Assembly (NCBI GenBank): GCA_951230915.1
Contig: OX579641.1
Location: 8,866,001-8,930,000 of the forward strand
Direction: 5' to 3'
DNA: 64,000 nt
Origin: Antitrichia curtipendula
Lineage: Eukaryota; Streptophyta; Bryopsida; Hypnales; Leucodontaceae
The notes beneath the pieces were generated by a model. That model saw nothing but the letters and a program-made list of their open reading frames with translations. It was not told the origin of the DNA and searched no databases. Within the stretch, counting starts at the first letter, position 1; every line of letters begins with the position of its first letter. A program made the translations under genes and the position numbers. Below are positions 11,213 to 24,288 of this stretch, in pieces.

Positions 11213-12067
11213 CTGTATGAATGCTCAGTCACACTCTCCTCAAAAAGGGACTGAAGGACTAAAATATCATTTCAGGCAATTGAATCTACAGTGTAATTTC
11301 TCAAAAACCTTGCAAGCAATGTTTGTTTGTTTTTTCTTATTTTGGAAAAGTACCCCCTTGCAAACAATGCTGCAACGTAACGTAGTCCCCTCAGTTTTCA
11401 AAATGCATTGAACCTGCAGGCACGCTCCTTGACTTCCAGAGAGGGTTTAGTACTTTGTAACAAAGGCATGAGAATTTTCTTAGTTCAACTACCCCGGCAA
11501 CTCCACCAAGCATAAATTCGTGAGCCCCAAGTATTTTGCAAAGCAACAGAACCCAGCTTCCTGGTATGTTCACCTGCCGTAGATCAACCGAGCCGACTCA
11601 TCCCAAGACCCAAGTAGTCACGGCGTGCACGGATGTACCTGGGTTGGTACGGAATCCGGGTTTGACGTGGAGAGCCACGTGGGAAACTCCGAGGAAGTAA
11701 AGTAGGTGTGGTGGTAAGCTGCAATTGGACCGCGGTGGTAAGGTAAATGCCACGGTGCTGTTCACGGGTCCAGCCCAGCCGACGGCGACAGGTTCCCCAA
11801 GACGCGTCTCGGAGTAGGCTTTCGGAAGCCGCCGGGGAACAGCTTCCTTTTTTCCTTCAGATCCTACCGACCTCGGGTATGACTGAATTCACTTACACCC
11901 GGATACCGCGGCTGGCTGTGACCACCAGTCACGATACCCGGGAGCTTCTATTTCGGGTATCTGCCTTACTTGGGTAGGGCCTGGCCGAACATACCGTGAG
12001 TGGGGAATGCAGCTACGTAAACCACTCCCGGGATTTGCGCTGTTCATTTTGCGGGAGGCTTCTGCAG
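11213..12067. other. Spacer, no gene seen
   Basis: Moderate-GC sequence with several short ORFs but no family resemblance. The right half may belong to the double-hairpin element that follows. Confidence 0.35.
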
Positions 12068-12291
12068 CGTAATGCCCGATTACGCGGGTTTTCTTGCGTA
12101 ATCGGGCATTACGGATTTCTCATCCGGCTTCGATTTCTCATCCCCAATTTTCATCCATCTGTTCGTGATTTACGTCGGGCAATGGCTCCTCGTCGGCGGG
12201 GATTGCGTGAAAAAATGCACCTCCTCGTCGGGCTCCGCCCTCCTCGTTGGTCCATTTTTTCACGCAATCCCCTCCTCCTCGGGCATTGCCC
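12068..12291. mobile_element. Double-hairpin element, copy 1
   Basis: Two strong hairpins lie in a row. Hairpin alpha has a perfect 18-bp stem (12068-12085 with 12096-12113) containing TAATGCCCGATTACGC. Hairpin beta spans 12177-12291 with a perfect 20-bp arm pair (12198-12217 with 12253-12272) inside an outer GGGCAATG/CATTGCCC pair. A second copy in reverse order lies at 22933-23204. Outer ends and target duplication could not be fixed. Confidence 0.55.
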
Positions 12292-12434
12292 TATACGTTG
12301 TACCTTTCCGGTACAACGGGTCTGGAATATTATTCGATCTAAGTGGCCCGGAATTTCGACCCGCTGGATAAGTAGGTATTAATAGATGGTTTTTCCTTAG
12401 TGTTTTGACCCCTAAGACAAATGTTATCATTTAA

Positions 12435-12655
12435 TCCTTAAACAACGGACTCATAACCATGGAAATCATCTATTTCGTCATCGTGTGAATTGTTGGAATA
12501 AAATAATGCAAAAGCACTCATTGGAAGACAAACTACTGTAAATGATCTTATCTTTTCACACAAAATTGGGAAGATGAATAGTTGCACTTCTGTCCTACAG
12601 GGAGAGATTCTTTGTCATTCATCAACCATAAAACGTCCTCGGTGGCGTTTATGGG
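12435..12655 (+). mobile_element. Short TTAA-flanked element, family C, copy 1
   Basis: The 221-bp element has TTAA at 12431-12434 and 12656-12659, a left end TCCTTAAACAACGG and a right end GTTTATGGG. It matches 33062-33284 over its whole length. Its left end also resembles that of the 1.84-kb element at 43729-45570. Confidence 0.6.
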
Positions 12656-12659
12656 TTAA

Positions 12660-13523
12660 GGATTGAAAGATTGTAATGTTTGATCATGAGGGTGTTAAAG
12701 TATGAAAATCTTTCATCTCTCTTTTTGCATGCCAAATCTAAAAAATCGAGTCACTAAAAAAATATGAGATTGAAGGACCTAACTTGCATAACCCCAATCA
12801 ATTTATGACCTCTCAAAATCTACTCTACAATTTTTTTTAGAACGTCAATTTTGTTAAAATGGCATATGAAATCCGCCATTTTGTCTGAACATCTAGGACA
12901 GGTATAGATGTAAACCCGCCAAAGTTATGGAATGCCGCCATTTTAATGAAATTCACGTTTTAGATAAATTTATAGTGTGATTTTTTTTCCAAGATCTAGT
13001 GTCTTTGAGGCTCATTTTCAAGAGCCCTCAACACTATGGAAAGTCAAGATTGCAGTGGGTACCCTTGTACAAAATCTTAAACAGAAAAATCATAATCATT
13101 TATTTTCAAAATCGGATTTTTAATGCTAAAATTAGACTTCAAATTTTTTTGTCAAAATAGAGACTAGTAAAAATTAGAAATTTAGTTAGGTCTTATTTAA
13201 CTTCAAAGTTTTGTCGACACCAAAATTTGGTGCATCGGGTATTTAGGGATTAACTGTAAAGGAACCCCCAATTTGAAACAAGGGTGTTAAAAAAAAGATA
13301 TTACTAAGAATAATACAAAATAAACACAACCTCGAACTCTATTGGACCTCAATTTTGGTGCTCCACGGAGTTTCATCCCATGTTTTTCCCAAACTCTAGT
13401 TTGTGATTCTGCATTGTATATACTTTATGATTCACTCTAATGCAACCTTTATTTTTTGCAAGATTTTATTTCTTCCTCCTCCCATAAATTCATTTTCAAC
13501 TTTGTACAATCTATATTTTAAAT
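12660..13523. other. AT-rich spacer, nothing seen
   Basis: No gene or defined element recognised. Confidence 0.4.
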
Positions 13524-13760
13524 GAGGTTGTTTGTTTTGTTTGTTATAGTAAAATCTTCGAAATTGTGTATCTCCTAATTGCATTCTTGGTATTGTTAGA
13601 AAGCTCTTTGTGAGGAGGGGTGCTCAGACTTTATTTTGTGGCATTCCAACTTATAACAAAAAAGATATTTAGTTTTGAAATTTTTATGAATTAAAATATT
13701 GAAAAATTACTTTTATTTTTATTTATTATATTGTGGCAACGCCAAAGGGCATACTAATAA
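13524..13760 (+). repeat. Interspersed repeat R2, copy
   Basis: A roughly 240-bp unit from GTTGTTTGTTTTGTTTGTTA to GGGCATACTA. It is recognisably related to units at 27105-27277, 28457-28682 and 29638-29888 (shared GAAAGC..GAGGAGGG and TGTGGCA motifs). Confidence 0.55.
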
Positions 13761-14719
13761 GCATAAAGCACCAAGCTACCATATTAGTCACATTGTTCAA
13801 AAATAGACTAAAATGATTTTTTTAGCATACTTGGAATTGCTTCATTTATTTCTTGTAGCTACAATAGTAATTGAAGTTCTTGAAAACATTCCTAATCCAA
13901 ATAATAAATGTCAGTTTTTTGGGGAAATAAATTTTGATTAAAAATAGATTTTAAAATATTACTAAAAAAAGAAAAGTGAATCTATTTTTGTGCCCTCACT
14001 AATAGGACAAATCAATGTATTGGATCTTCACTAAAGGAAAAAAGTTATGACTTATAAACATCTATGAATGTGTAGGCCATAGATGAAATAATATTTTTTA
14101 ATCCAAAAATTGATTATTTCATTGTGCTTTGAAAAAAACTGGATCGGTTTTGGTAATTTCAATTGCTCAAAATATGATGCAATAAATCCTATCTTCTACT
14201 TTGAGAATCTCCATGTTAAATATCATTGATTTGTTGTTAACCCCAAAGTATTAAACCATCCATTGGGTGGACTTGAAATGCTATTAAAAGTGAACTTCTT
14301 TCAATTAAAATTCATTTAGAATTCTTAAAAAAAAAATCATATATTATATCAATGGAAAGAAAAAAATCTATAAAACTATTCATATAGAAGATCTATGAAT
14401 CATATATTATATCAATGAATAGATTTTCTAGTATATCAATAGTTATACCGGAGGAATTTCAATTATTCATCAAAAAAATTCAGAAAATATATTACTATCT
14501 TTAGATTGAACAATTAGGTGGTAGAATTGACTTATAAGTTAATAATAGAAGGTGTCATGCTTTTGACAAGACAGTGAGTGAATTCACTTCACTCACTTCT
14601 TTACATGATAAGTGAATAAATAATAATACTTTTTCATTATCCTCCATGTGTATATTTTTTTTGGACATGCTAAATTACAATTGATATGAAATTAACAACC
14701 ATATTCCTTATATATAGGA
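13761..14719. other. AT-rich spacer, nothing seen
   Basis: Very AT-rich with many A and T runs; no gene recognised. Confidence 0.4.
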
Positions 14720-15374
14720 AGCTTTGATTTGTTCCATTTGAATTTGTTATGTGAAAGTTATGGACAATCTTATTTTTTGGACAATTAGAGCATCTTCTAA
14801 AAAAACAACCTTGTAGGATTCGTTTATGAATGCAATTTTCACAATTTTCCAAAAAATATTGTTTGACAAGGTTAAATTTGCTCACTAAAACAATCTCACC
14901 ATTGGAACTATAGTGTTTCAATCCCATCTTAGAGCTATTAACAATTTAGTTTTTTTGATCTTGGACCTACTTCGATCTTTGATCTTTAACAATTTTTTAA
15001 AGAATAAAAATCAATTTTTTTTTATAAATTTTATTCCTGAATTTTCAACTCAATTCTTCAACACAAATTTTTTTTCATTCAAAGTCTGTAGTGCAAAACA
15101 ATTCCACAAATGGCAGTCAAAGTCGTCTAAAATTGCAGGTCAATGTTTCAAAAAACAATGTTTTACAACTTTGAATGCTACATCCTCCAATTTGTGTGGT
15201 CAAAGCTTATAAACTTTTTATCATATGATCTAAGACAACTAAAGTACAAGATCCTATGGTTAGATTCTAAAAAAAAAATACAAAAATTTGTTTCCTTGAA
15301 TGAATACAACAAAACCGGTAGTTTTGAGCCGTTTTTGACCCCCCAAAAATGGCCTTGGGGCATTAGAGATTAAC
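14720..15374 (-). mobile_element. Truncated copy of TTAA family A
   Basis: Internal phrases match the 47660 copy (GTTATGGACAATCTTATTTTTT and GACAAGGTTAAATTTGCT-type stretches) and the right end is decayed to GCATTAGAGATTAA. The left terminus is missing. Confidence 0.55.
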
Positions 15375-18239
15375 AAATTAATAAAACTACTTGCTTTGGC
15401 TGGTTGTTTGTTTTTGTTTTGTTTTAACAAATGAAATGGAATTTCACAACTAATAGGTGTCAAACTAAGAGGAAAAGTCTTACGGTAGATAGAATTATGT
15501 TGATAGATGTTGGATGAGTTGAACAAAGTATGACAATTGTTTAGGACAAAAATATTCTAAAAAGAATACAAGAATATAATAGAGGTCTTAGGACACCGAG
15601 TTATTGTAACAAAGCTTTGTGCTAAAAAGTTATGTGGTTAGAAATGGTTCTTATAAGACTGGGGGGGGGGGGGGGGGGACAATGAGCAGTAGTAGAAGAA
15701 AACTATGTGCTAACAAATGATAGGGTGCCTAAAAAACATTTGAGATAAAAATTATAATTTGTTTTTATATACTATAGGATACCAAAATGCCATGATATGT
15801 CTTCAAACCATTATAGGGTATAGAAATATAGATTCAATTAGAAAAAAATTAGATTTAGAATACCCCCCTTTTTATTCTTTTTTATAGCCAAAAGTATTAA
15901 ATGTTGCTGCCTTGTGAGTGGCATATTTAAAGTATTCAATAATTTTATAGACTTTATTAATTTCTACAGTAGACGTTGGTTGGCTTTAGGTGATTGTCAT
16001 TTAATTTTGGAAATTGGCCTTTTGTTCATTGTTCCGGCTGTTCAGGATTCAGGGTCCGCTTTTGGGTTTAGGGATCGTCCAGTCTGTCTTTTCCATTGTT
16101 TCTGGTTTAGGATTGCATACTACCATGATTTTGCAAAAATATTTCTTACATTATATTTTGTATTATGATTTCATACTACCATGATAGTACAAAAATAAGT
16201 CTTATATATTATTGTACATACTGTGAAGACATGTATATTGAATTTTATGTATTGAGGCAATGTAGGTTAAAGTAAAGTTGATATCAAAAAATAATTTCTA
16301 TATAATTCATATTAATCATGTAAAAAAGACCTAAACTTAAAGTTCAATTGATAGCATTCAATAATATGATATCTACCTAATAAATGAGTGCCATTGATAA
16401 TTTTTATGGAAGATACAATAGTAGTATTGACTACACTTTTTTTGTTAAGTTCTAGTTGTAAGTAATCATTAGTGGGAGAAAGAAAATAAAGTTTGAAAGA
16501 AATTTAATGTAGGACAAAAATTGAAAGAATTTTTTTTAAAATCTAAATTATCATATCATTTATTCATATTAATTTAGAATTATAAGTAATGCAAGCTCCA
16601 TCTCTAATAACCCAAAGTAGAAAATTATATAATGATAGCGTGCTTTAAAAAATAACAATAATAATACCCCCCCTAAAAAATACTTGGTGCTCGTACCCAT
16701 CCCCTTAGTTTTTTTATACATGCCTCTTCCCATTTTACCATTTTTGCATGTAGTGAGCAAAATTCAAATTCAAAAACCAAAAATTCAAATTTAAACTTGA
16801 TTGCTATAAGAATATCAAAAAATCTGACTCCATCAATTACAAAATTATAGAGTTTGAAGTTAGAAAAAAATTATTTTAAAAACCTTCTATGACATGTTCA
16901 ATAAAATTCAATACATGTTAGAGTGAGATTTTCGCACTATACACATTTTATTTATTTTATTATTGCATATTATATCATCTTAATCGCATACATGCTAAAT
17001 TCCAAATCTAATGAAGGTTCTACACAAAGTTTTAGTACATATTACTTCAAGTTGCTAGCCGCCTCATTGTTTTTCATAGAACATAACTTTTGGCCTAGAT
17101 AATTTCAATAGGGACAACAAACACTTTCCGCAAATGAATGAACCACGTGGACAATTATTGTTTAGAGATAGTATCTATACCAAAAATAAAAGGTATATTT
17201 TTATATTCTAGTATGCAATTTAAAATCTTTCTATGGACATCTATCCTATCCAATATAATTATAAAGCAAGGTGAATTTCCTTTTCTCTATCCTTTTACTT
17301 AACATTCCTTTTTGAAACCTTAAAAAACACTTCATTTAAAGTTTTATTGGTACAAAATATATATCTTGATCCAAATAGGCTTTTTACAATTAAATTTAAA
17401 CAAAAAAAATTATAATTAAAATAGTTTAAATTAAAAAATATATTGGCAAATTAATTGAAGTGGATTTTGATATACCAAAGAATGCATTATCTAAAATTAT
17501 AAGCAAAAGTTAAAAATTCTCAAAGTTTTAATAGTAGATAATTTAATACCAACATGTTTTAGGGTAGCCAGTGCAAATATGACATCTTAAGCAACCACTT
17601 TATTGAATCTTATACTAGTACTAGGTTGTTTTTTTCTAGGCCCAATTTAGGATTTTGAATTTTTTTTGGTTTTTTCCGTGTGTCTAGTTCACTTTGATTA
17701 TTCCTTTGCAATGAAGGCACCTTCATATTTTTAATAAAAATTATAAAATAATTTAATATAATTTAAAAGTAATAATTATAATATTTCAATGGTGTACATT
17801 CTTAGAAGTCAAAGTCAATGTTTACCAAGATTTTCTAAAACTTTAGGGTCCCTATTCGCTTAATAAATGCTATAATCAGGTACATATTCCCTAAAAGCAT
17901 TAGGAGTCTACTTTGGATTTTTTAAGAACTTGGACAAACTTTGTTGTCTTTGTAATATGAAACTTATGTATAATTTGGGGGGGGATGGATGCTAATTATC
18001 TACATTTACATTTGCAGCTTTAATTCATGTCATTTCAATAAATATTGCAAAAATAATAAGTTTCTAAAAAGTTTCAGTCAAACCAAGAAGCAACAAAATA
18101 TATTTAAAAAATAATAATTAGTTGGATTAGATTGTATATATTTATACTTACTCAAAAACATTTAAACCATTCAATTCCAAATAATGAAGTGAAAGTTATA
18201 AGGAGTTTTAATTTCATGGGCAATAAAGGTTTATAAATG
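15375..18239. other. AT-rich spacer with an 18-G run
   Basis: Long AT-rich stretch with no gene recognised. A homopolymer of 18 G occurs at 15661-15678 and a C run near 16667. Confidence 0.45.
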
Positions 18240-18785
18240 TTAGATGACAAACTTTACCTTTGGGAAGGGCTAGAGAAAAGCCTACATTTTGAAGTTTATG
18301 CACATTGAACTCACAATTGGTAGGGATATTCACACTATACTATGTAAAAGATGTACTTAAACAAGTTAATTAAAGTATTCCACAATTGGATTTGTTAAAA
18401 AATAAATATGGGAAAAGATTTAAAGCCTTGCTTTGCATATGAGTATTTTGAAGCACTTTCGGGCCTCTAAACATTTGAAGAACTTTAGGGACTAACCCTT
18501 GAAGGATCTCCACCCCCCAACCAAGGTAGTTACCAAAATGTTCCAGTTATTGGACCAATAGGTGCATTCTATGTTTCCACAATGAACAATGAAGTCATCC
18601 ATCAGACACTTTTGGTCCTCAACATCTTTCAAGGGATAACCCTAGAAGGATGCCGCTTGGGTGATTTGTACTCATTCAAATATGATTCAATTTTTGAACC
18701 AAATAGGTACATTCTTTGTTTCTAAAGTAACAAAGAAAGTCATCTATCAAACACTTTGTATCCCTCGACGTCAATTTAGAATTAA
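18240..18785 (+). repeat. Interspersed/tandem repeat family G
   Basis: Two diverged subunits share an AACCAATAGGTNCATTCT..TTTC core followed by GAAGTCATCNATCA (18552-18655 and 18690-18785). The same core recurs at 32602-32690 and 32778-32880, and the upstream part (18370-18480) resembles 31660-31780. Confidence 0.5.
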
Positions 18786-18886
18786 CTAGCCCCAAGCAAC
18801 TCGCAAGTAGGCAAGTCTCATTTTGAGTAGGCAAGTCTCATTTGCCCCCAAATTACACTTGAAATCAATCTTCTGACAAACTTGTA

Positions 18887-18970
18887 CTGCCTCTGTTTTT
18901 GAAAAAGTAACTGTATTTCCTTTGTAAAAACACAAAGGAAGCACAGGTCTTTTTTCAGAGACAGAGGGAG
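18887..18970. mobile_element. Very short Stowaway-like MITE
   Basis: The 84-bp unit is flanked by TA (18885-18886, 18971-18972). Its ends, CTGCCTCTGTTTTTGAAAAA and TTTTTTCAGAGACAGAGGGAG, are imperfect inverted copies of the CTCCCTCNGT Stowaway terminus. Confidence 0.6.
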
Positions 18971-18972
18971 TA

Positions 18973-20657
18973 GTCAACATCAGAAACGTTTCCAGATAAC
19001 TTTTACTTTTTTACTTTTGAAAATTTTAAAGAGAAGTACCTCACAAAGCCCAACATGGACCTCAGCCCCAAAACCCAGTTACATCAACTAGGAAACTTGA
19101 CAAGAAACTCCTAAGACACATTCAACTTAATCAACATGTCGATCATATTGGAGGGCTTTTGAATCTCCTTACTTTGACACAAATGAAATAATAATGATAA
19201 TATTTATTTACTTGTACATATGATTGTTGCCATGTCCAAAACACAAAAAGAAGTAACCTACTAACCAAAATAAAACATGTTTTTTTCTATTATAAAGATT
19301 ATAAAATTTCTCAATTTGTTTTAGAATATTTCTTAGAATCACTTGGTTAGACTCTCCGCTAGTAGAAAACATGATGTGCATAGACTAAAGAAATGACTCA
19401 TAAGAAGATCCAAATGACAAATTTGACTACTAAGGTAACTACACCTAATTTCAATCACTTTCTGAAATTGACCACCACACATTCTTACCTAAAATGTACT
19501 CTCACAGCCCATGGTTGGTTTTAGGAACACCTATTTTCAGCACTTTGATAATTCGTAGTTTATTCACACGGTGTCCAAAAAATGCATTCGAAGATGATCT
19601 AGAATCCCCTTTGGACTACCAACAAGACCCCCACAAAAAAAGAATTCAACACAATAATGAGAACCATGCTGAATTGCTTATTTGGTCAAATTTGGGTGCA
19701 GTTACCTTATTGGGTCTTCTCTCATAATCATTTCCTTAGTCTCGGTAGCCAAGGTGGGGAATTGAAAATTTACTCCCTCCCATATGTTTGAGCATGTCAG
19801 ACTTCCTCCCCGTCTAGATATGCACCCATGCCATGCCCTCTCGGTCACGAATCATGAAGCAAAATCCAGTTTTTTTTTTTGAGTTGGGAGCCCCGCCTAG
19901 TCACATAAATGAATGAATGAGAATACAGTTGAAGCACTCAGATTCAATGGTTTTGTTTGTTTGTTGATTTGTTTATTGCCTTTGAACGTGTCCTTCAAAG
20001 TACCACAACCACCGTACTGGACTGGAAAGACAGGAAGCTCCTGAACTCAGGAACAAGTACCTTTGAGGGGGGGGGGGTCTTTCGACAATAATATCACGGG
20101 TGATATTCTCGGGTGGAATAAAGGGATGAACGGGGGGATGTAATGATATCTCGCGCTTGGCAGACTCGTTTGGGGAGTGGACCTGGAGACGGACAACAAG
20201 GGAACCATGCCCAACATCGGCTTTCCCTACAAAAGTTTTTTATGGTACCCCCCAAAACCGCCACTTTTGGCTATAGTTACTATTATTAGAGTGGTCAAAA
20301 TTTCATTGCTTTTCTTGTTGGCAATTGAAAGGAGGTTTCGGTGCGTCAAAGAATGCAACATGTGGGTACCATATGCAAAAGCTAGGATGGGTCAAAGTTT
20401 TGAGTTGGGTAGAGGTTGTGAAGTTGTTTCTTCAACACATGTTATGTATTGATTTTTGAGATGTACACAAAGTGATGATGGTAGTTTTAGGAATACCCAC
20501 CTTGTGGTTGTGATTCAAGTCAAAAGACTCTTGAAGTGAAGTGCCTTTTGTTATGGTAGCAAGCAATCAATTCCACACATGCTTTTCACTTTATTTGGAA
20601 ATTTAAACTAGTGTTTGGAGTGCAAAGTGAGTTGTAAACAACATGGATAAGAGAGTT
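18973..20657. other. Spacer, no gene seen
   Basis: AT-rich; a lone Stowaway-like end (TACTCCCTCCCATATG) occurs near 19770 without a partner. No gene recognised. Confidence 0.4.
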
Positions 20658-20661
20658 TTAA

Positions 20662-21065
20662 CCCCTAAAAGACCAAGTGGTTGTCGAACAACCAATTAAA
20701 GAATTTAGGTAGATTCCTATTAAGTTAATTTTGAACAAATCTTTTTGAAATTTTAATCACATGTACCGTCTTGTCAAGAATAAAGATTTTTTATTGGCTA
20801 GGTGCCTAGATCAGAAGTTATAATTGCTCAAAGTCTTTGGGACAAGATATGCAACTTTGGATAGAATATGCAAATTTCCTCCTCTACCTCTAAAATTTGG
20901 TAAGTATTTCACTAGCATAATATGGGATGCAATTGTCAAAAAATAATCCTATATGTGGTGCAAAAACTAATCTCACTCTAGAAGTCTAGGAGGAGTTCAA
21001 GTTTGTTGATTCTATTGGCCAAGGTCGGAAAAAAACTTTTTCTTTTGGCTTCAAATGCAATGATT
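20662..21065 (-). mobile_element. Truncated copy of TTAA family A
   Basis: It starts after TTAA (20658-20661) with CCCCTAAAAGACC. The palindrome just inside the end (GGTTGTCGAACAACC) has kept inverted symmetry although its bases differ from other copies. It follows the 47660 copy's order and then breaks into LINE-like sequence. Confidence 0.55.
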
Positions 21066-21200
21066 TTCTTTCTTTTTTGGCACAAGTAAAGGGAACCTTT
21101 ACTAGAAAAAAAAATGAAAGACAAGGCTAGCCGCAAGCAGCCTAGGTGGGATCAAAGGTTAGTAAAGGGGTTAGCAAGCAAGCCCAGGGTTGCTATTTTG
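21066..21200 (-). mobile_element. Probable LINE 3'-end remnant
   Basis: It resembles the 3' tail of the LINE at 8128-8836 (T run, then GGCACAAGTAAAGGGAACC and GCAAGCAGCCTAGGTGGGA). Too short and diverged for a firm call. Confidence 0.35.
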
Positions 21201-21389
21201 TGAATTTGTGAGCATACAATTTTTTTTGAGTGAAGACCTACAATTGTGGATAGTGGGACCTATGACCGTGGATATTAGAATATTAAAAAATTACACTATG
21301 GTTGAAGTATTGAAGTAATCTTTTTATTTTGTCAAAAAATAGAAATTATAGAAAATTAGATGTTGATCAATGTTTTCTCACAACTTGGA

Positions 21390-22300
21390 ATTTATAGAGG
21401 ACAATGGAGGAGATCAATCTTTTAGTCTTGATGTGTGAGTTGGTGGATTTAATCAAATTTAAAAAAATAAAATTTGGTGAAGATGGATTGAGTTTATACA
21501 AAAAGAGCTTAGTCAAACTAAATTTCATTTTGGTTGATCATTGTCTTGTAGCAGTGTGGGTCTTCTCAGGGCCAATAGAAAGGTAATAATACTTTTCCTT
21601 GATGTGCTATCGTTGGATTTGTTTAGATTTTAGAAAAAAGAATTATGTTGGTAAGGATTGTTTTAATATCTAATGATCATTGTCACGTTAAATTTTATTT
21701 TGATTGATCATTGTCTTGTAGCATTATGGGTCTTCTCTAAGCCAATGGAAGGATACTAATATTTTCCTCTTGATTTGCACGTCGGTGGACTTTTTTAGAT
21801 TTTAGAAAAAAATTGTTGATATAAAATTCATTATGTGTGGAAAGAGCTTAGCTGCACCAAAATTTCATTTTTTTTTATCACTATCTTGTGGTAGCATGGG
21901 TCCTCTTGGAGCCAATGGGAGTACTTGCACTTCTATTTTGATTTGTTGGTAATCAAACTTGTTCAGATTTTGGAAGAAAATATTTGGTTGATAGGGATTA
22001 TTTTTGTAAAAAATATGCTTAATTACACCCAATTGTTGATTGGTTGATCATTGTCCTCTTGTGGAACTTCTTGGAGGGATCTAAGTCTTCCATCTTGATT
22101 TGATGGTTGTTTAGTTGATCACTCATTCACTGCCCTTTTGTTGCTTGGAACCTTTCGGCACCGAGAGGAGGATTGAGCATTTTGCCATCCTGATTTGCTA
22201 CTTGTTGAACTTCGCTAGATTTTAAGAAAAAAAATTAGTGATTGGGTTCCATTGAGATTGAGATTTTTATGATTACTACCCTCTTGTTGTTGGGATCCAT
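21390..22300. repeat. Degenerate tandem array, unit about 170 bp
   Basis: A landmark resembling TTGATCATTGTCTTGTAGCA recurs near 21535, 21707, 21877 and 22045, with a further weak match near 22262. Spacing is 168-172 bp. Units also share a GCCAATGGAAG core and TTTAGATTTTAGAAAAAA. No gene inferred. Confidence 0.6.
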
Positions 22301-22932
22301 TTGTGGAGCAACCCATCCACCCCTTATTGGTGATGAAATGAGTTTCTATACAATTAACAAATGCAATTTTATGTGGCCAAGCGTAAAAATGATGAATTGT
22401 CTCCATGTTTCTATCCTAATTCGAAAGACTTTAGACTCAAGTTACACATTTTATAAAACCTTATTTCCATCTCCATTCATCTTTCACAACAATTGAGTTC
22501 TTCATTTTTGCAATGTATACTTCCAATATTCCAAACAATATTGGAAATTAGAATTTTCATCCGAATTCTATGTAACCACGGTAACAGGTCCACGGTAATA
22601 GGGCCATGGTAGTAGGTACTAAAATTTATTTAAAATAGTAAATTTTGATCAAATTTTTTTAGACATGACTATTTTATAGAATTATTATTAAATTTTCTAA
22701 TGCTTTTTCAAATTTTTGAGCTCAACGCTCACATAATCCATGCTCGATCACCGCTTACATGCTCATGCTTGCACGCTCACAAAATAGCACCAATGTGGCA
22801 TTGTAAGCAAGCCCATATTAATGAGAAGTGCGTCAATAAGGAGCAGTGTGAGCTGCACCTTAGTTGCGCTAGCCACCTAAGGTGGTTGAGAAATGAAGCT
22901 TGCCTAGAAGCCCAAGAGCACTTCGTATAGGA
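22301..22932. other. Spacer, no gene seen
   Basis: Short CACGGTAA-type direct repeats occur near 22576-22612. Nothing else recognised. Confidence 0.35.
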
Positions 22933-23204
22933 GAATGCCCAAAGAGGAGGTTATTTCTCAAAAAAAAGGGCCAACGAGGAGGGTAGAGCCCGACGATGAG
23001 GCCCTTTTTTTTGAGAAATAACCTCCTCCTCGGGCATTGTCCGGCATAAACGACCGTTGGAAAATTATCCCTAAAAGAAATCTTTCCAAGGGATCCCGCA
23101 GTACTGCCATGTGTTTCGATCAAGGAACTCCTCCCCCCAACAAATCATTTTTGGATGAAAAAAGCGTAATGCCCGATTACGCGGGCAAAAATGCGTAATC
23201 GGGC
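22933..23204. mobile_element. Double-hairpin element, copy 2 (inverted)
   Basis: Hairpin beta (22933-23039; GAGGTTATTTCTCAAAAAAA paired with its inverted copy, outer AATGCCC/GGGCATT) is followed by hairpin alpha (GCCCGATTACGC 23171-23182 with 23193-23204). The order is the reverse of the copy at 12068-12291, so the element is inverted. Outer ends are not defined. Confidence 0.55.
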
Positions 23205-23818
23205 AAGGAACCTTTAGTTGCGGCACATAAGCCACCCAAAATATGAGCGGGAAATTTCCCAGCGGTGGTTTTATGTGGAGCTTCTTGTCAATCATTCCAA
23301 CGATGAGCTTGTTTTTGCACTACCAGCTTCTCTGAAATCTGCCTCTAATAGTGCTTTGGAAACCTGTCATTGAAGACAACATTGTTTATCTTTATCCATA
23401 GGATCTAGAGAAAAATGCAATGATCTTTCAATCCATGTATTCAAAGTTTCCAAAAACAATTTGGCTCATTCTTACAGTAGTCTACAATAAATTTGTAAGC
23501 TTGATTTTTTTTAAAATAGATATTTTCAATATTTTTCATTTGCCCTAAAAAGTGACATTTTTTTTGATGATTTTGCTTGATATTTCCCTAGTCTATTTGG
23601 GGTTATTTCTCAACTTTGATTTTTTCTTTGTAACTTTAATTTTACAAAGAAATAAAAGGACAAGCCTATTGTATAATTTTAAAGCAAAAGGTCTATCATT
23701 GTGGTTATTAACAATTCAATTATTTATTGACTTGATGGATACATGCATTTTTTTGTTTTTAAAGGAACAATGAAAGTAATTAATTAGGCACTTTTTGTCC
23801 TTCTCTTTCTTGCAAGGT
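23205..23818. other. AT-rich spacer, nothing seen
   Basis: No gene recognised. Confidence 0.4.
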
Positions 23819-23822
23819 TTAA

Positions 23823-24257
23823 CCCTTTATAGACAATAAGCTCCCATGGAGCTTTTTGAAGGCTTGAATAGGTTCATACAAAGTCATTTTTGAATAGATG
23901 AAAGTGAGATTTTACCAAAGATGCACATTTTCATTAGCTTTGTGAAAAAGTAAATTTTGTCTCTTTTGGATGCCTAAATCAAAAGTTAAAGGGCTCAAAA
24001 GTTTAGGGGCAGCATGGACGGTGTACTAATAGGAGGGTAAGCAATCAAGTAAGGTGCAAATTTTTTTTCTCATTAACTTTGAATGCTTATATCTTGCAAT
24101 TTGTAAAGGCAAATGGTCTGAAATTCTTTCTACCCATTCTCTCAATAGTATAGGGAGATATTATGTGGTTAAAAATGGGAAAACAGTGATTTTCCAATTT
24201 TCACTAAATGCTCTAAAATGATAATTTTAGAACCATTTTAGAACCTTTTAAATCATG

Positions 24258-24288
<31 letters not shown>

